Part shown: positions 19,738 through 30,213 of the stretch, one piece after another
Layout of the letters: every line of letters begins with the position of its first letter
Position numbering within the stretch: position 1 is the stretch's first letter
Notes under the pieces: model-generated
Told to the model about the DNA's origin: nothing
The model's database searches: none
What the model saw: the letters and a program-made list of their open reading frames with translations, nothing else
Position numbers and translations under genes: made by a program
From: a virus
Virus record (IMG/VR): IMGVR_UViG_3300007960_000027
Coordinates: 1-57,039 of that record
Direction: 5' to 3' (one strand)
DNA: 57,039 nt

Positions 19738-22557
19738 ATGGACACACGTACGTTTCTGTCCAGCACGTTGGCGACTGATGGGTACTACTGTCTGTGGGTA
19801 TTCAACCGGACCAATGGGCGGAAGATACAGAACTTCTACGCCACAATAGAGCAGCTGGAAGCTGCCGCACTGGACTATGACCTCAAGGGATGGGATGCGT
19901 ATTTCGCCCTTGCTACGTTCAAGACCGACCAGAACCGCACCTCGGACAACGCGCACAAGCTGCGGTGCTTCTTTCTGGACTTGGACTGCGGACCCGAGAA
20001 AGAGTATCCGGACCAAGTGACAGCAGTGCAATCATTGCAGAATTTCTGCATGCGTATGGCACTGCCGAAGCCACTGCTGGTCAACAGCGGGCGCGGCATC
20101 CACGTCTACTGGATCATGGACCGCGACCTGACACGCGATGAGTGGCAGCCCGTGGCGGATCAACTCAAGGCCGCGTGCGTTCAGCACCGATTTCCGATGG
20201 ACGCAGCAGTACCTGCGGACGCGGCACGCATCTTGCGCGTACCGGGAACTCATAACCACAAAGACAGCCCGCCATCACCAGTTACTGCGTTATCCCAAGC
20301 AGGGGCAAAGCGGGTGGCGTTCGAGACGTTTGCGTCCAAGTTTGACGGGGTCGTGGTTGAGAAACCTCGGCGTACGCCGAGGGCTATGGACCCCGTTACG
20401 CAGCAGTTGATGGGCAACAAGACCAACAATTTCAAGAAGCTCATCACCCGGTCTGACCCCTGCGCGCAGATCATGCACGCCGCGCTTAACCAGCGCGCTG
20501 TGGGGGAACCCCTGTGGCGGGCCACACTGTCTATCGCTGTACATTGCGAAGACGCCGACAAGGCCATACACGCCGTGTCCAGAGAGCACCCGGACTACGA
20601 CCCGCGCGCTACCGAGGAGAAGGCCAGCCGAATCAAGGGCCCGTACCTGTGCAGTCGGTTCGAAGAGTATAACCCCGGCGGCTGCGACGGGTGCCCGCAC
20701 AAGGGCAAGATCAAGTCTCCCATTGTTCTCGGCAGCGAACTACGCGCCGCAGAGACGGAAGAGGAGCGCACGGTAGAGGTGCCCGCAGACATTCAGTTCG
20801 ACAGCACCCTGCGCACTACGAAAGTAGTCGTGCCGAAACCACCTGCGCCGTACATACGGGGGGTCAACGGAGGCGTGTACAAACAGACCAAGGACGATGA
20901 CGGTGATCCCGTTGACGTTCTGGTCTACCACCACGATCTGTATGTCACTCGTCGCGTCTACGACAAGAAGTTTGGGGACGGGGTGCTGGTCAGACTGCAC
21001 CTCCCCCAAGACGGCCTCAGAGAGTTCTTAGTATTGCAGAGTGCTGTGAACTCCCCGGAGAAGCTAAAAGAGGCCCTGAGTTCACGAGGCGTGACCGCCA
21101 AGACCAAAAAGCAATGGGACAACATAGGGTATTACATCATGGACTACGTCGATCACCTGCAAGCCAAAGAACCCGCGGACAAAGCACATCGCCAGATGGG
21201 GTGGACCGATAACATGGAGTCGTTTGTGCTCGGAGAGAAGGAATACTTCCCCGGCAGCGTGCGGCATAGCCCGCCGACCGAACCGACCGAAGTTGTCGTC
21301 TCCTACATGAAACCCAAAGGCACGCTGGAGAAGTGGAAAGAACTGATGCAGTTCTACAACCACGCCGGTATGGAGTTGCACCAGCTGATTATCTGCAGCG
21401 CGTTCGGTGCCCCGCTTATGGAATTCACCGCGATCCCCGCAATGTTGCTGCACCTCGACGGGCCGACCGGGTTCGGTAAGTCCACAACGCAGGCCGCGGC
21501 TGCGAGTGTATACGGCAAGCCCGACGGCATCATGATTAAGGCCGACGACACGAACGCCTCGACCTTCAACCGGTTCGAAATGATGAAGAACCTGCCGATC
21601 TATCTGGACGAGTTGACGAACTGCGCGCCCGCCGAGGCCAGCACTATTGCGTACAGCCTGTCCGCAGGGCAGCAGCGCATGCGTATGTCCTCCGGGTCTA
21701 ACCGGGAACGTGAGCGGGGGGAGCCTTGGCACCTGACCGCCGTCAGTTCCGGTAACGCCTCTCTGGTGGCCATCCTTGAGGCTGGCAAAGCCAACCCGGA
21801 TGCGGAACGCGAACGTGTGTTTGAGGTCAACATCAAGGAGTATATCTACCCGTACCCGAAGCCGGTCGCCGACGCGTTCCAGCGAGCCATCAACGGGCAG
21901 TCTTACGGTGTCGCCGGTCCGGTGTATATCGAGTGGCTGGTCAACAACAAAACGACCGCAGAGGATTTTCTGTTGAAGACACAGGAGCGTCTTGACGCTG
22001 CGTGCGGCATGTCGTCCACCAACCGGTTCATTTCGGCGTCGTTCGCGGCGTATCTGGCAGGCGGGATGCTGGCCAAGCAGCTGGGCCTCATCGACTTCGA
22101 CATGCGGAAGGTGTTCGACCTCGTCGTTCGACTGGTGCGGGAGCGGCTGGAGTACAACAAGGAGAGCAAGCGGTCCAGCTTGGAGTTCTTGACACAATAC
22201 ATCACAGAGAACTGGAACAACGTACTGCGCATCGAAAGCACCATGGACCGGCGCGCTAAGGACGCCACCGGGGTGGCAGATGAGTTCGTTGTTCCGGACG
22301 CCACGCCGAAAGCATCCCTGATCGCACGGTGGGAGCCCGACACGAAGCGCCTCTACCTGCTGCCAAAGCCCTTCCAGAAATGGTGCGTGGACCAGCAGCT
22401 GCACATGAAAGGTGTGATGGAGGACATCAAGCGGACAAATCCGGTGGAGTATAAGAAGGTGCGGATCGACAAGGGGACGAAGATGAACATGGCCGCCATC
22501 CACGCGTACGTGATTGAACTGCCAGCTGAGGCGCTGGATGCGGGCACCGGGGATTGA
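19738..22557 (+). CDS. Primase-helicase (AEP-like primase plus SF3/DUF927-like ATPase), 939 aa
   Basis: N-terminal archaeo-eukaryotic primase signs: DLD (81-83) in CFFLDLDCG, SGRGIHVYW (117-125) and DAARILRVPGTHN (161-173). A Cys/His segment near 303-320 (CSRFEEYNPGGCDGCPHKG) may bind zinc. The C-terminal ATPase has GPTGFGKST near 575 and IYLDELTN near 621. It probably lays primers and unwinds DNA at the fork, next to SSB and in the same operon as PolA. GCGGGGG lies upstream of the start. Confidence 0.85.
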   Translation: MDTRTFLSSTLATDGYYCLWVFNRTNGRKIQNFYATIEQLEAAALDYDLKGWDAYFALATFKTDQNRTSDNAHKLRCFFLDLDCGPEKEYPDQVTAVQSLQNFCMRMALPKPLLVNSGRGIHVYWIMDRDLTRDEWQPVADQLKAACVQHRFPMDAAVPADAARILRVPGTHNHKDSPPSPVTALSQAGAKRVAFETFASKFDGVVVEKPRRTPRAMDPVTQQLMGNKTNNFKKLITRSDPCAQIMHAALNQRAVGEPLWRATLSIAVHCEDADKAIHAVSREHPDYDPRATEEKASRIKGPYLCSRFEEYNPGGCDGCPHKGKIKSPIVLGSELRAAETEEERTVEVPADIQFDSTLRTTKVVVPKPPAPYIRGVNGGVYKQTKDDDGDPVDVLVYHHDLYVTRRVYDKKFGDGVLVRLHLPQDGLREFLVLQSAVNSPEKLKEALSSRGVTAKTKKQWDNIGYYIMDYVDHLQAKEPADKAHRQMGWTDNMESFVLGEKEYFPGSVRHSPPTEPTEVVVSYMKPKGTLEKWKELMQFYNHAGMELHQLIICSAFGAPLMEFTAIPAMLLHLDGPTGFGKSTTQAAAASVYGKPDGIMIKADDTNASTFNRFEMMKNLPIYLDELTNCAPAEASTIAYSLSAGQQRMRMSSGSNRERERGEPWHLTAVSSGNASLVAILEAGKANPDAERERVFEVNIKEYIYPYPKPVADAFQRAINGQSYGVAGPVYIEWLVNNKTTAEDFLLKTQERLDAACGMSSTNRFISASFAAYLAGGMLAKQLGLIDFDMRKVFDLVVRLVRERLEYNKESKRSSLEFLTQYITENWNNVLRIESTMDRRAKDATGVADEFVVPDATPKASLIARWEPDTKRLYLLPKPFQKWCVDQQLHMKGVMEDIKRTNPVEYKKVRIDKGTKMNMAAIHAYVIELPAEALDAGTGD

Positions 22558-22759
22558 CGACCTATTTCCTGACGGACTGCCCATCACCGTTGCGTGGGAT
22601 ACGTGGCGCGTTGGGCAGTCCGTATTCGTGCCGTGCATCAACACAAAAAAGGCTGTGGTACAGGCTCGGGCTGTGGCCCGTCGGAAACAGTATACACTGG
22701 AATCGCAGGTTCGGATAGAGAACGGCTATTTAGGGGTTCGCATATGGAGAACCACATGA
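22538..22759 (+). CDS. Hypothetical small protein, 73 aa
   Basis: The start at 22538 lies inside the primase end (20-base overlap). It begins MRAPGIDDLFPDGLPITVAW, with a basic helix (KAVVQARAVARRKQ) and an SRVRIENGYLGVRIWRT-like end. Last gene before the terminator. No family recognised. Confidence 0.65.
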   Translation: MRAPGIDDLFPDGLPITVAWDTWRVGQSVFVPCINTKKAVVQARAVARRKQYTLESQVRIENGYLGVRIWRTT

Positions 22760-22774
22760 TATAGATGGTCGGGT

Positions 22775-22792
22775 AACAACAGTCCTGTTGTT
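22775..22792 (+). other. Small hairpin before the terminator
   Basis: AACAACAG (22775-22782), loop TC, CTGTTGTT (22785-22792), 18 bases before the main terminator stem. Perhaps an accessory RNA fold. Confidence 0.4.
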
Positions 22793-22809
22793 CTCCGCTT
22801 ATCTACTGC

Positions 22810-22843
22810 CCCGCAGGTGCCCCCCGCACCTGCGGGTTTTTTT
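22810..22843 (+). terminator. Rho-independent terminator of the + strand genes
   Basis: CCCGCAGGTGC (22810-22820), loop CCCCC, GCACCTGCGGG (22826-22836), then seven T (22837-22843). The T-run shares its last two bases with the stop codon of the opposite-strand gene. Confidence 0.9.
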
Positions 22844-25800
22844 AATTGAGGCCGAACTGCTCCCAGAACGTGGTCGGGCTGTCGTACTCCGCAGCCATCT
22901 GCCGGATCATGGGCAGGTTCCGGTTGTTGAAGATCATACCGTTGACCGCCCGCTGCGTTGTCTGTTCGAAGGTGCGCGCCGACCGCTTCAACGTGTCCCG
23001 AGTGATCGCCTGCTGCGGATGCCGCTTGTTGTACTCGCGGATTTCGGCCAAGACCTCCCGTATCCCAACTGCATCGTTGTTCCGCCGGGCAAGGTTCAGC
23101 TTCCGCATCAGCTTGGACTTCTTCTCCACAATGGCGGTGTCGATGTTTTTCAGCTGCGTGTTGGCTTCCAGCTGCCGGATGTAGTCCGCGGAGGAGAAAC
23201 CCAAAGCCTGCGCCATAATACTGTATGGTCCGAAGTCATCATAGATCACGTCACCGCGCAGGGTCTCTGCCCCGTTTTGTGCGAACCGGAAGGCACGCAC
23301 CACACTGCCGAGAGATACGGGAAGAGCAGCCTCTATGGCCCGGCGATATTCCCCTTCGGACAGCAACGCCGGAATACGCTCGCTGTACCTGATAAGCAGA
23401 CTCGCAATCGGTCCACCAGCGCCTTCGATGAGGTTCATGACCGCGCCTTGGCTGTCCGCACGAAGCGGTTCACGGTAGAAGGTGTTGGACAGACCGATAC
23501 GGCTCGACACCTCGACGCCGAAGAAATAGTTACCGATGCCCTTGAAGCCCAGTTCGCCAAGCGATGTGCGGACGATGGTGTCAAAGTCCTCTTCGTCGTC
23601 CTCAGTGAACAGCGTGTCGAACAACGATGCAAACGCCCCGTACATTGGCAGGCCGGATGCACCGGCCCAGAGACCAACGCTGCCGACGATACCACCGAAC
23701 TGGAAGCGTGCGACCTTCCGCATCATCAGGGCTTCATTGTACTCGGGCGTACCCTCGCCATACATCTCGGCCAGTTTGGCTTTGCTTGGGAACGACTTGT
23801 TCGCCACTGACAGCAGCAGATTGTACATGGCCAGCGGATACCGCCGGAACAGATAGAACGGCGCACCGATGTTGCCCTGCGCCAGCTTCGGCGCAGCGGC
23901 GGCAGAGATGCTGCCGTTGGTCATCTCGGTCATGTACGCGGCCTTGTTGGCTGCGGCCTGCTTCTCTTCTACGGTCAGATCGGTCGGCCGTCCGCGCTTG
24001 GCTTTCTCGGACTGCAGGCGCTGTACCTCAAGGTCGTAGGCAGCGATCAGCGTGGACTCCCGCACGCTGCGTTCGAGATGGTGGAACAGGAAGCCGGACG
24101 TGCGGTTCATCTTTTCCCACACACCCGTGCCGATGCTGCCTTCGATGTCCAGCGTGTCGTAGTTGATGGAGTTGTGGAGAAGCCCCCGAGCCCGTGCCTC
24201 TTCGCGCAGGTAGTAGTACCGGCTGTTCTCGTCCATGTCGTAGTTGTCGAGCGAATAGTCCACGAGGTTTGTCGTGACCTTCCGGGTTTCCGTCTCGCCG
24301 CGTTCGTTGATGAACTCGACCACGCGTTCCCGTCCGCTGCCGCCGTAGACACGCATGGCGTTGCCCAGTGCCTTAACGGTCTGACGCATCCCGTACTCCC
24401 CGCTGAGGTACGGTGCGATGATGGTCGGAATAGCGAAAAAGTTGAGAGTCGCCGAGGATATGTTGGCACCCAGTGTCAGGCCGAAACCCAGCGACGTGGC
24501 GAGTTTGGATATTCTAGACCGATCACGGTAGATAGCCCCGGCATAGTCCTGCATGGCTTCCAGATAGACCTGTGCCTTGACCTGCTCGTCAAGACCGAGG
24601 CGACCACTGTTGACCCCGTCTTCAAACTCCTGCGTCATCCGATTGACCGCGGCCCGTGCCTTGGAGCCATACTCCATGTCAGCAAGCTGACGCGACAGGC
24701 TGGCACTTTTCTGCAGCAGCAGGTTCGTCGTATCGGTGCGGCTGAGTTTCTGCGAGATAGGCGTCTTGTCACCAAGATAGCCTTTGATGTTCTCACGCCT
24801 GCGATATGAGTTGAGGATAGACCGCTCCGGCGTCATCTCCAAAGCCAGCTTCACGACCTCTGCGTGGGTGGCACTTGCGCGGGCCATCTCTGCGTCGAGT
24901 ACCGCCTTTGCAGCTGCCCGCGACTGATCCATGGTGCCGCCTTGGGACAATACGCGGGCCTGCTCGGCGTTGCTCGCCGCACGTGCTTGCCGCTCCATCA
25001 TGCGACCGATGTCCATGACGAACTTGCTTGGAGGGGTCTGATTGCCACCGAATAGGTCGTTAATCTTTACGTACGCCCGCACATCGGTGATCCCGAGGCC
25101 CGGCTCCTCCTGCTGGAGTCGCTGCAGCTCTTTATATGCAGCGGCCCGGTCGCCCTCGGTGAGGAACGACTGCTTCGCCAGTGTGGGCTGCTTGGTCTCC
25201 GGGTCATTGTAGAAGTACGCCAGCCAGAACCGACCCTGACGCTGCAGCGGCTGGTACGGCACAACGACTTGATCTGCGAGGATTTTCTCGTAGATGTCTT
25301 TGTACAACGTCTCGCTGAGTTTTTTCTGGAACGGCAGCATCTCGTCCAGTCGGGCTTTCAGCACGCGACCGGTCTCTTTGTGCATGTTCTCGAACAGGGC
25401 GACGACCTTGTTGTACGCCTTCTGCCCGTCCGGCCCAAGGGCTACCCACTGCTTACGCAGCTTGCGGTAGGCATCCAGCGTCTCCTGATCGAAATCCCGG
25501 TGCGCTCGGGCCTGCGTACGGCTGGCCGTTTTGCCTGCATCAGTATCCTGCTTGAGCCGCGCGTTGAGGTCCACAAGCGCCGAATCCCGTTCAGCCTTGG
25601 TGGGATAGGACATCAACTCGACCCCATCCATCTCACCCTTGGCGTTCAGCTTCTTGTAGACCAGCGTATAGCCCGTGTAGAAGTTTTCCTTGCGGCGGGG
25701 GTCGATCTGCAATTCGCTGGCGATGAGACGGACATCGTTGAACAGGTCGGTCTTGTCCTTGGGCACCAGCTTCATGATGTCGTCAACGGTCTGCCGCGCA

Positions 25801-28800
25801 CGCTGATTGAGACGGTGGATGGCCCCCGAGTGGCCCGTCAGGGCCTTGTAGAGATCATCGACGTTGCTGCGCCCCAGATACCTACCTGCAGGCTCCAGCA
25901 TGTTGACCAGTCCGACGAAGGCGTCCAACGCGAACCGCTTGAGGCCAGACCGAGACGTGCCACCTGCCGCCAAGAAGTTGTCGATCTTCTGTTGATCCAG
26001 CTTGGTGAAGTCCTTGACGCGGCCGGCAGGGCCGTTGAGGCGTGCCGCGGCCCGCAGCGGGATCAGGGAGTCTTCATACAGGTTGTTGTCGGCACGCACC
26101 TCGGGGGCTGCGTCGAAAATAGTCCGGACAAGGAAGTCCACCTCGTCGAACACGCTGTCTTTGCCTGCGCCTGCCTCCGGACCGACACTCATAGCGGTAT
26201 AGTCGCGTGCCGGTCGCCGTAGAATCCGTGTTCGCACGAAGTTTGCGACGTTGCGCCAGAACTGCGTGAACGCGGAAGCCTTCCGGTCGTTGGGGTACAA
26301 CTGTGCGAGCTTGGCTTGGAACTCTTGGTTCGACATCGCCTCCGCTGCGAACTCCAGCGTGTTCTCCAGCCCATAGTCCTGATCCAGCAACGGCTCGACC
26401 TGCTTGCGAAGGCTTTCGAGGCGTGCCCGCACCGGGTTGGTAGGGTCCATCAGTGCCTTGATTGTCGCTGCGTGGATCATCTCATGCAGCAGCGTGTGCG
26501 CGTTCATACCGGTTGCGGAGTTCAGGAATATGGCATCCTGAGTGTCTTCGGCATACCCGGGGCTGGCGGCAGCCACCTCGGCTTGCTGTGCTTCTGTACG
26601 CAGCAGATAGCCACCCGGATCAATTTCACCGGTCTTTTTGTTGCGGAGAAGGTTACGTACGGTGTCCCCGCTGGCTGTGGTATATACCTTGGTCTTGCCC
26701 ACGTAGGGGATCAGACCTGCGGCCAGCTGTGAGATATACGAGTCCGTGCTTGTATCTGCCAGCAGCTGAAGCGCACCGCGCAGGTCGCCTTTGTTCAAGG
26801 CACGCACGATGTCGGGATGGAACGGAGCCTGCAGGCCATAGACGATGCTGCGGCGCGGTGCACGCAAGAGTGCATCTTTAAACCCTTCGCCGATGGCGTC
26901 GAGTTCTTCGACCGTCAGTGTGTCTGGTGTGGTCCCTTCAAACGCTTCGGTCCCGCGCAAGGCGGCTTCGGCGTCGTAGTAGGATTTCAAGAATGCGGCT
27001 TCGTTCTTATCGCGCTCCCGGCGCGTCATCTGTTCTTGGTCGAGGGCGTTACCCAGTGCGTCTGCACGGGCTTCAGTGAACTCCGCGATCTGCTCGTCCA
27101 TGTAGGCGATGCTGTCGAAAGACAGGTTCTGCTCTACCCACTCACTGGCGGCGGTCGCAGCGTTACGTCCGGTGCCTTGCTCTATTGCGCTGAGAGGCGT
27201 GGTCTTGCTGCCACGACGTATCTTCGGCACATCGGGGTCAGTGATGTCGAATGCAATAGCGGCCAGCGCGTCACCGGGATCGGGATACTTGCTGAAGTAG
27301 GCGTATGCACCTCGGGCGGTCTTGTTCTTCGTCCCCTCAAGCCGCGATTTCGGCGTGTTCAGCAGGTCAAGCAGCGTGCGTTTGTCGCCCGCTGTTGACG
27401 GATCGACCGCCGCCTCTTGCGCCAGCAGACGTGTTTCGCGGTCAGTAAGCCGGTCCTGTTCCCGCTGAAGCGCCCGGGCTTCCGCTTCGGTTTCGGCGTC
27501 CTCTACCGGCTTCAGTCGCGCACGTTCGCGTGCAATAGTGGCGGATGCGCTGTCGGCGTCAGCCTCGCGAACCAGTTCCTCGGATGCGTTGGACCGGAAC
27601 CAACTACGGAGCTGCTGGCGCAGAGACATGTTGTCTGCGCTCTCCATCATATTGATCGCGTCTTGTGTGCCTTCAGCTTCGGCCTGCTGACGCCCTGCCT
27701 CACTGCGAAGATACGACGTCACGTTGTACAACTGCGCGCTGGTCCGGTTCAGCTGCCGCTGCAGCCGATCCTTCACGACGCTAGGCTTGACGCCTTCTTC
27801 CTTGGCACGTGCACTCACCGCACGGCGGGCCAGTGCGGCTTGCAGGTCTTTGATCTCCTGCTCCAGACGCGTCTTGGTGGTCATCTGCCGCGCGATGGGT
27901 TCGCGCTGTACCGCCGCTTGTCCAGCAAGCTGTCTTCCCTGCACCCCGGAGACCCCCGCAGGGATCAGCTGCCCCGTAGGTGTAATGGTCGCACCTTCCG
28001 GACGACGCAATGTCGGCTCCGGAACCACCGGACGCCGCAAGTTGGGTGCCATTTGTTCAGCTTCGAGCGTGGGAGCAGCGGGCGTGGGAGCAGCGGGCGT
28101 GGGAGCAGCGGGCGCGCGGGCTACAGGAGCCGCAGGCGTGGGAGCAGCGGGCGTGGGAGCAGCGGGCGTGGGAGCCGCAGGCGTGGGAGCCGCAGGCGTG
28201 GGAGCCGCAGGCGTGGGAGCCGCAGGCGTGGGAGCCGCAGGTGACGCCCCCTTATAGCCTACAGGTTCGAGTTCATACGCCATAAGGTCTTCGTCGGACT
28301 TTGATTTCGCAAAGTCCGCGGGGTACTCTTGTGTAGTCTTGTCAGTAAACACCACGGCGCTGCCGTCAGGAAGCCGAGTAATCTGCACCGGGATGTCGCC
28401 TTCGTCTTCGGTGGACACGACGTATTTTGTGCTAGTGCGGACAGGCGCGGCTTCGGGCGTGGGAGCAGCGGGCGTGGGAGCAGCGGGCGTGGGAGCAGCG
28501 GGCGTGGGAGCAGCGGGCGTGGGAGCAGCGGGCGTGGGAGCCGCAGGCGCTACTGCTCCGGGCTGTTGTCCTGTTCCTCCTGCAGATTCGCGAGGGTCTG
28601 GGCTAGGAACTCCCAGTGGTGTTCCTGCAGGTGTTGCAGCTCCGGGGGTATCTTCAGGGACACTTGGTCCCCGTCCGCGTTTACCCACGCGTCGTGTAGG
28701 ACTTGGAACGCCTTCTCGACGTCCTCCATCGTCAGGCTGACCATAGACTGCTCCTTCTGACGACGCTTGACTAGGCGTAGTGCTAGATTCCGGTGCAGGG

Positions 28801-30203
28801 GCGACCTCCTTCGGCTGCGACAAGTAGTCCGTGATGGCGGTTTTGGTCTCTTTTTTGACCCCGGGCAGGCGTGCGTATCGCTGCAGTTCCTCCAAGAACC
28901 GATTGTCGGTCTCGACGACATTCTTCAGCCTAGCACGGATCGGTGCACGGGGTGCGACCTTCAACTCGTCTAGAACCACGCTGGCTGGACGCGCCGGACG
29001 CGCCAACGGTGTAGCCGGAACGGACGGGAACCCGGTTTTCTGGCGCGCTGTCGCAAGGTCGGCGGAAGAGGTCAGGTAGTCACTGATCTTGGTGCGGATT
29101 GCCGAAGGAAGAGCCGTATTCGAACGCAGCTTGGCCAGCGCCGCACGGCCTTCGGTGTCGTAGAACGGGCGGCTACCGTAGGTCTTTCGAAGCGGAACGG
29201 TTTTCGGCAGCCCCAAGTCGTCAGCCACGTCGTTAATCGTCTGCGGAAGCCCACGCGGAATACCTGCCAGCCCCGGGGCGGCTTCAGGCGCAGCTTCAGG
29301 CGCAGTTTCAGGCGCAGCTTCAAACGCATTTTGTCGGTCGAGTGCCGCCTCAAGCCCAGATGATCCTCGACTCTTACCGGGTATGGCCAAGTCCAGAAGT
29401 CCTTGCACAAGACCGCCAACGCCAGCGCCGTAACCGAGCGACTCGCCACTATTTGTAAACGTGCCCTGCTCGGGGTCGTATATACCCTGTGCGATCAGAT
29501 TTTGTGCGATTTCCGCGGCGGCCTCCTGCGCCCCTTCCACCCCTGCAGACGCCAAAGCTCGTTGCAGACGCTGTGTAATCGACAGCGTGTTTGTGTCACC
29601 TAGAACCTTGATGAACTTGATCGGTAAGACTTCACTCAAGCCTACAAGCGAACCTAAACGCGTAGCTTGATTGCGTTCGTCCAGTGTTGCACCCGCGGCC
29701 CGCGCCCGCTCAGAAGCCTCGCCCGCACCCATACCTGCTGCCATGGCCGGAGCAAGGAATTGCCCCCCCGGTACCATAGACGCTCCTATCAAAGGTACAA
29801 ACGATCCGAGAGCGGAACCAAATTTGCCTGATACCGTATCCTCAAGTCCAATGTCCGCTTGAGGTTTTAGCGCATACGCGCCGCGCCGAACGACCTCTCG
29901 TGTTGGGTCTTCCATGGACTCTGGCAGCATAGACGCCGCCCCAAGAAGGGCGGTCTCTACCGCACCGACTGCGCCACTGGCGACCCCCTTGGGAAACTCG
30001 CCGAGATAGTTAAGCAGCCCTGTGCCCTCGCCAGTGTCCAGCGGTTCTCCGATGACCTGTTCGTACTCTTTAAGGAAGCTCTGTTCGTTCGCGCGCAGGT
30101 GTGCGTCGATTCGCAGCTGCTCGTCCATAGTCGGAGAATCGCCCGAAATCAGAAACCGGTAACCTTTTCCACTAAGCGGCCCGGGTACGGTAATTTCAGC
30201 CAT
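22842..30203 (-). CDS. Giant internal virion/ejection protein with HExxH metallopeptidase-like motif, 2453 aa
   Basis: By far the largest gene and last of the - strand virion block. The N-terminus has a hydrophobic Gly/Ala-rich region (about 60-180) that could span a membrane. Pro/Ala repeats (APTPA units) lie near residues 553-583 and 655-712, then long charged helices. LLHEMIHAAT near residue 1236 is a zinc-peptidase HExxH. The C-terminal part is helical, and the last residues read TFWEQFGLN. By size and place it resembles the large proteins podoviruses eject ahead of DNA. Peptidase activity, possibly on cell-wall or host proteins, is inferred. Confidence 0.75.
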   Translation of the reverse strand: MAEITVPGPLSGKGYRFLISGDSPTMDEQLRIDAHLRANEQSFLKEYEQVIGEPLDTGEGTGLLNYLGEFPKGVASGAVGAVETALLGAASMLPESMEDPTREVVRRGAYALKPQADIGLEDTVSGKFGSALGSFVPLIGASMVPGGQFLAPAMAAGMGAGEASERARAAGATLDERNQATRLGSLVGLSEVLPIKFIKVLGDTNTLSITQRLQRALASAGVEGAQEAAAEIAQNLIAQGIYDPEQGTFTNSGESLGYGAGVGGLVQGLLDLAIPGKSRGSSGLEAALDRQNAFEAAPETAPEAAPEAAPGLAGIPRGLPQTINDVADDLGLPKTVPLRKTYGSRPFYDTEGRAALAKLRSNTALPSAIRTKISDYLTSSADLATARQKTGFPSVPATPLARPARPASVVLDELKVAPRAPIRARLKNVVETDNRFLEELQRYARLPGVKKETKTAITDYLSQPKEVAPAPESSTTPSQASSEGAVYGQPDDGGRREGVPSPTRRVGKRGRGPSVPEDTPGAATPAGTPLGVPSPDPRESAGGTGQQPGAVAPAAPTPAAPTPAAPTPAAPTPAAPTPAAPTPEAAPVRTSTKYVVSTEDEGDIPVQITRLPDGSAVVFTDKTTQEYPADFAKSKSDEDLMAYELEPVGYKGASPAAPTPAAPTPAAPTPAAPTPAAPTPAAPTPAAPTPAAPVARAPAAPTPAAPTPAAPTLEAEQMAPNLRRPVVPEPTLRRPEGATITPTGQLIPAGVSGVQGRQLAGQAAVQREPIARQMTTKTRLEQEIKDLQAALARRAVSARAKEEGVKPSVVKDRLQRQLNRTSAQLYNVTSYLRSEAGRQQAEAEGTQDAINMMESADNMSLRQQLRSWFRSNASEELVREADADSASATIARERARLKPVEDAETEAEARALQREQDRLTDRETRLLAQEAAVDPSTAGDKRTLLDLLNTPKSRLEGTKNKTARGAYAYFSKYPDPGDALAAIAFDITDPDVPKIRRGSKTTPLSAIEQGTGRNAATAASEWVEQNLSFDSIAYMDEQIAEFTEARADALGNALDQEQMTRRERDKNEAAFLKSYYDAEAALRGTEAFEGTTPDTLTVEELDAIGEGFKDALLRAPRRSIVYGLQAPFHPDIVRALNKGDLRGALQLLADTSTDSYISQLAAGLIPYVGKTKVYTTASGDTVRNLLRNKKTGEIDPGGYLLRTEAQQAEVAAASPGYAEDTQDAIFLNSATGMNAHTLLHEMIHAATIKALMDPTNPVRARLESLRKQVEPLLDQDYGLENTLEFAAEAMSNQEFQAKLAQLYPNDRKASAFTQFWRNVANFVRTRILRRPARDYTAMSVGPEAGAGKDSVFDEVDFLVRTIFDAAPEVRADNNLYEDSLIPLRAAARLNGPAGRVKDFTKLDQQKIDNFLAAGGTSRSGLKRFALDAFVGLVNMLEPAGRYLGRSNVDDLYKALTGHSGAIHRLNQRARQTVDDIMKLVPKDKTDLFNDVRLIASELQIDPRRKENFYTGYTLVYKKLNAKGEMDGVELMSYPTKAERDSALVDLNARLKQDTDAGKTASRTQARAHRDFDQETLDAYRKLRKQWVALGPDGQKAYNKVVALFENMHKETGRVLKARLDEMLPFQKKLSETLYKDIYEKILADQVVVPYQPLQRQGRFWLAYFYNDPETKQPTLAKQSFLTEGDRAAAYKELQRLQQEEPGLGITDVRAYVKINDLFGGNQTPPSKFVMDIGRMMERQARAASNAEQARVLSQGGTMDQSRAAAKAVLDAEMARASATHAEVVKLALEMTPERSILNSYRRRENIKGYLGDKTPISQKLSRTDTTNLLLQKSASLSRQLADMEYGSKARAAVNRMTQEFEDGVNSGRLGLDEQVKAQVYLEAMQDYAGAIYRDRSRISKLATSLGFGLTLGANISSATLNFFAIPTIIAPYLSGEYGMRQTVKALGNAMRVYGGSGRERVVEFINERGETETRKVTTNLVDYSLDNYDMDENSRYYYLREEARARGLLHNSINYDTLDIEGSIGTGVWEKMNRTSGFLFHHLERSVRESTLIAAYDLEVQRLQSEKAKRGRPTDLTVEEKQAAANKAAYMTEMTNGSISAAAAPKLAQGNIGAPFYLFRRYPLAMYNLLLSVANKSFPSKAKLAEMYGEGTPEYNEALMMRKVARFQFGGIVGSVGLWAGASGLPMYGAFASLFDTLFTEDDEEDFDTIVRTSLGELGFKGIGNYFFGVEVSSRIGLSNTFYREPLRADSQGAVMNLIEGAGGPIASLLIRYSERIPALLSEGEYRRAIEAALPVSLGSVVRAFRFAQNGAETLRGDVIYDDFGPYSIMAQALGFSSADYIRQLEANTQLKNIDTAIVEKKSKLMRKLNLARRNNDAVGIREVLAEIREYNKRHPQQAITRDTLKRSARTFEQTTQRAVNGMIFNNRNLPMIRQMAAEYDSPTTFWEQFGLN
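28067..28240. repeat. Tandem 15-bp repeat (Ala-Pro-Thr-Pro-Ala coding)
   Basis: GGGCGTGGGAGC(A/C)GC units repeated across 174 bp in the giant gene. A second block of the same unit lies at 28455-28546. Likely variable in length by slippage. Confidence 0.8.
28455..28546. repeat. Second tandem 15-bp repeat block
   Basis: About six units of the same 15-bp repeat as 28067-28240, giving the first Pro/Ala block of the protein. Confidence 0.8.
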
Positions 30204-30213
30204 GCCTACTCCC

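Noticed and set aside
21082-23810. Frames opposite the primase (21082-22644 -) and opposite the giant gene (22788-23810 +)
   Set aside because: Shadows of strongly supported genes; the second begins inside the terminator area without a ribosome site.
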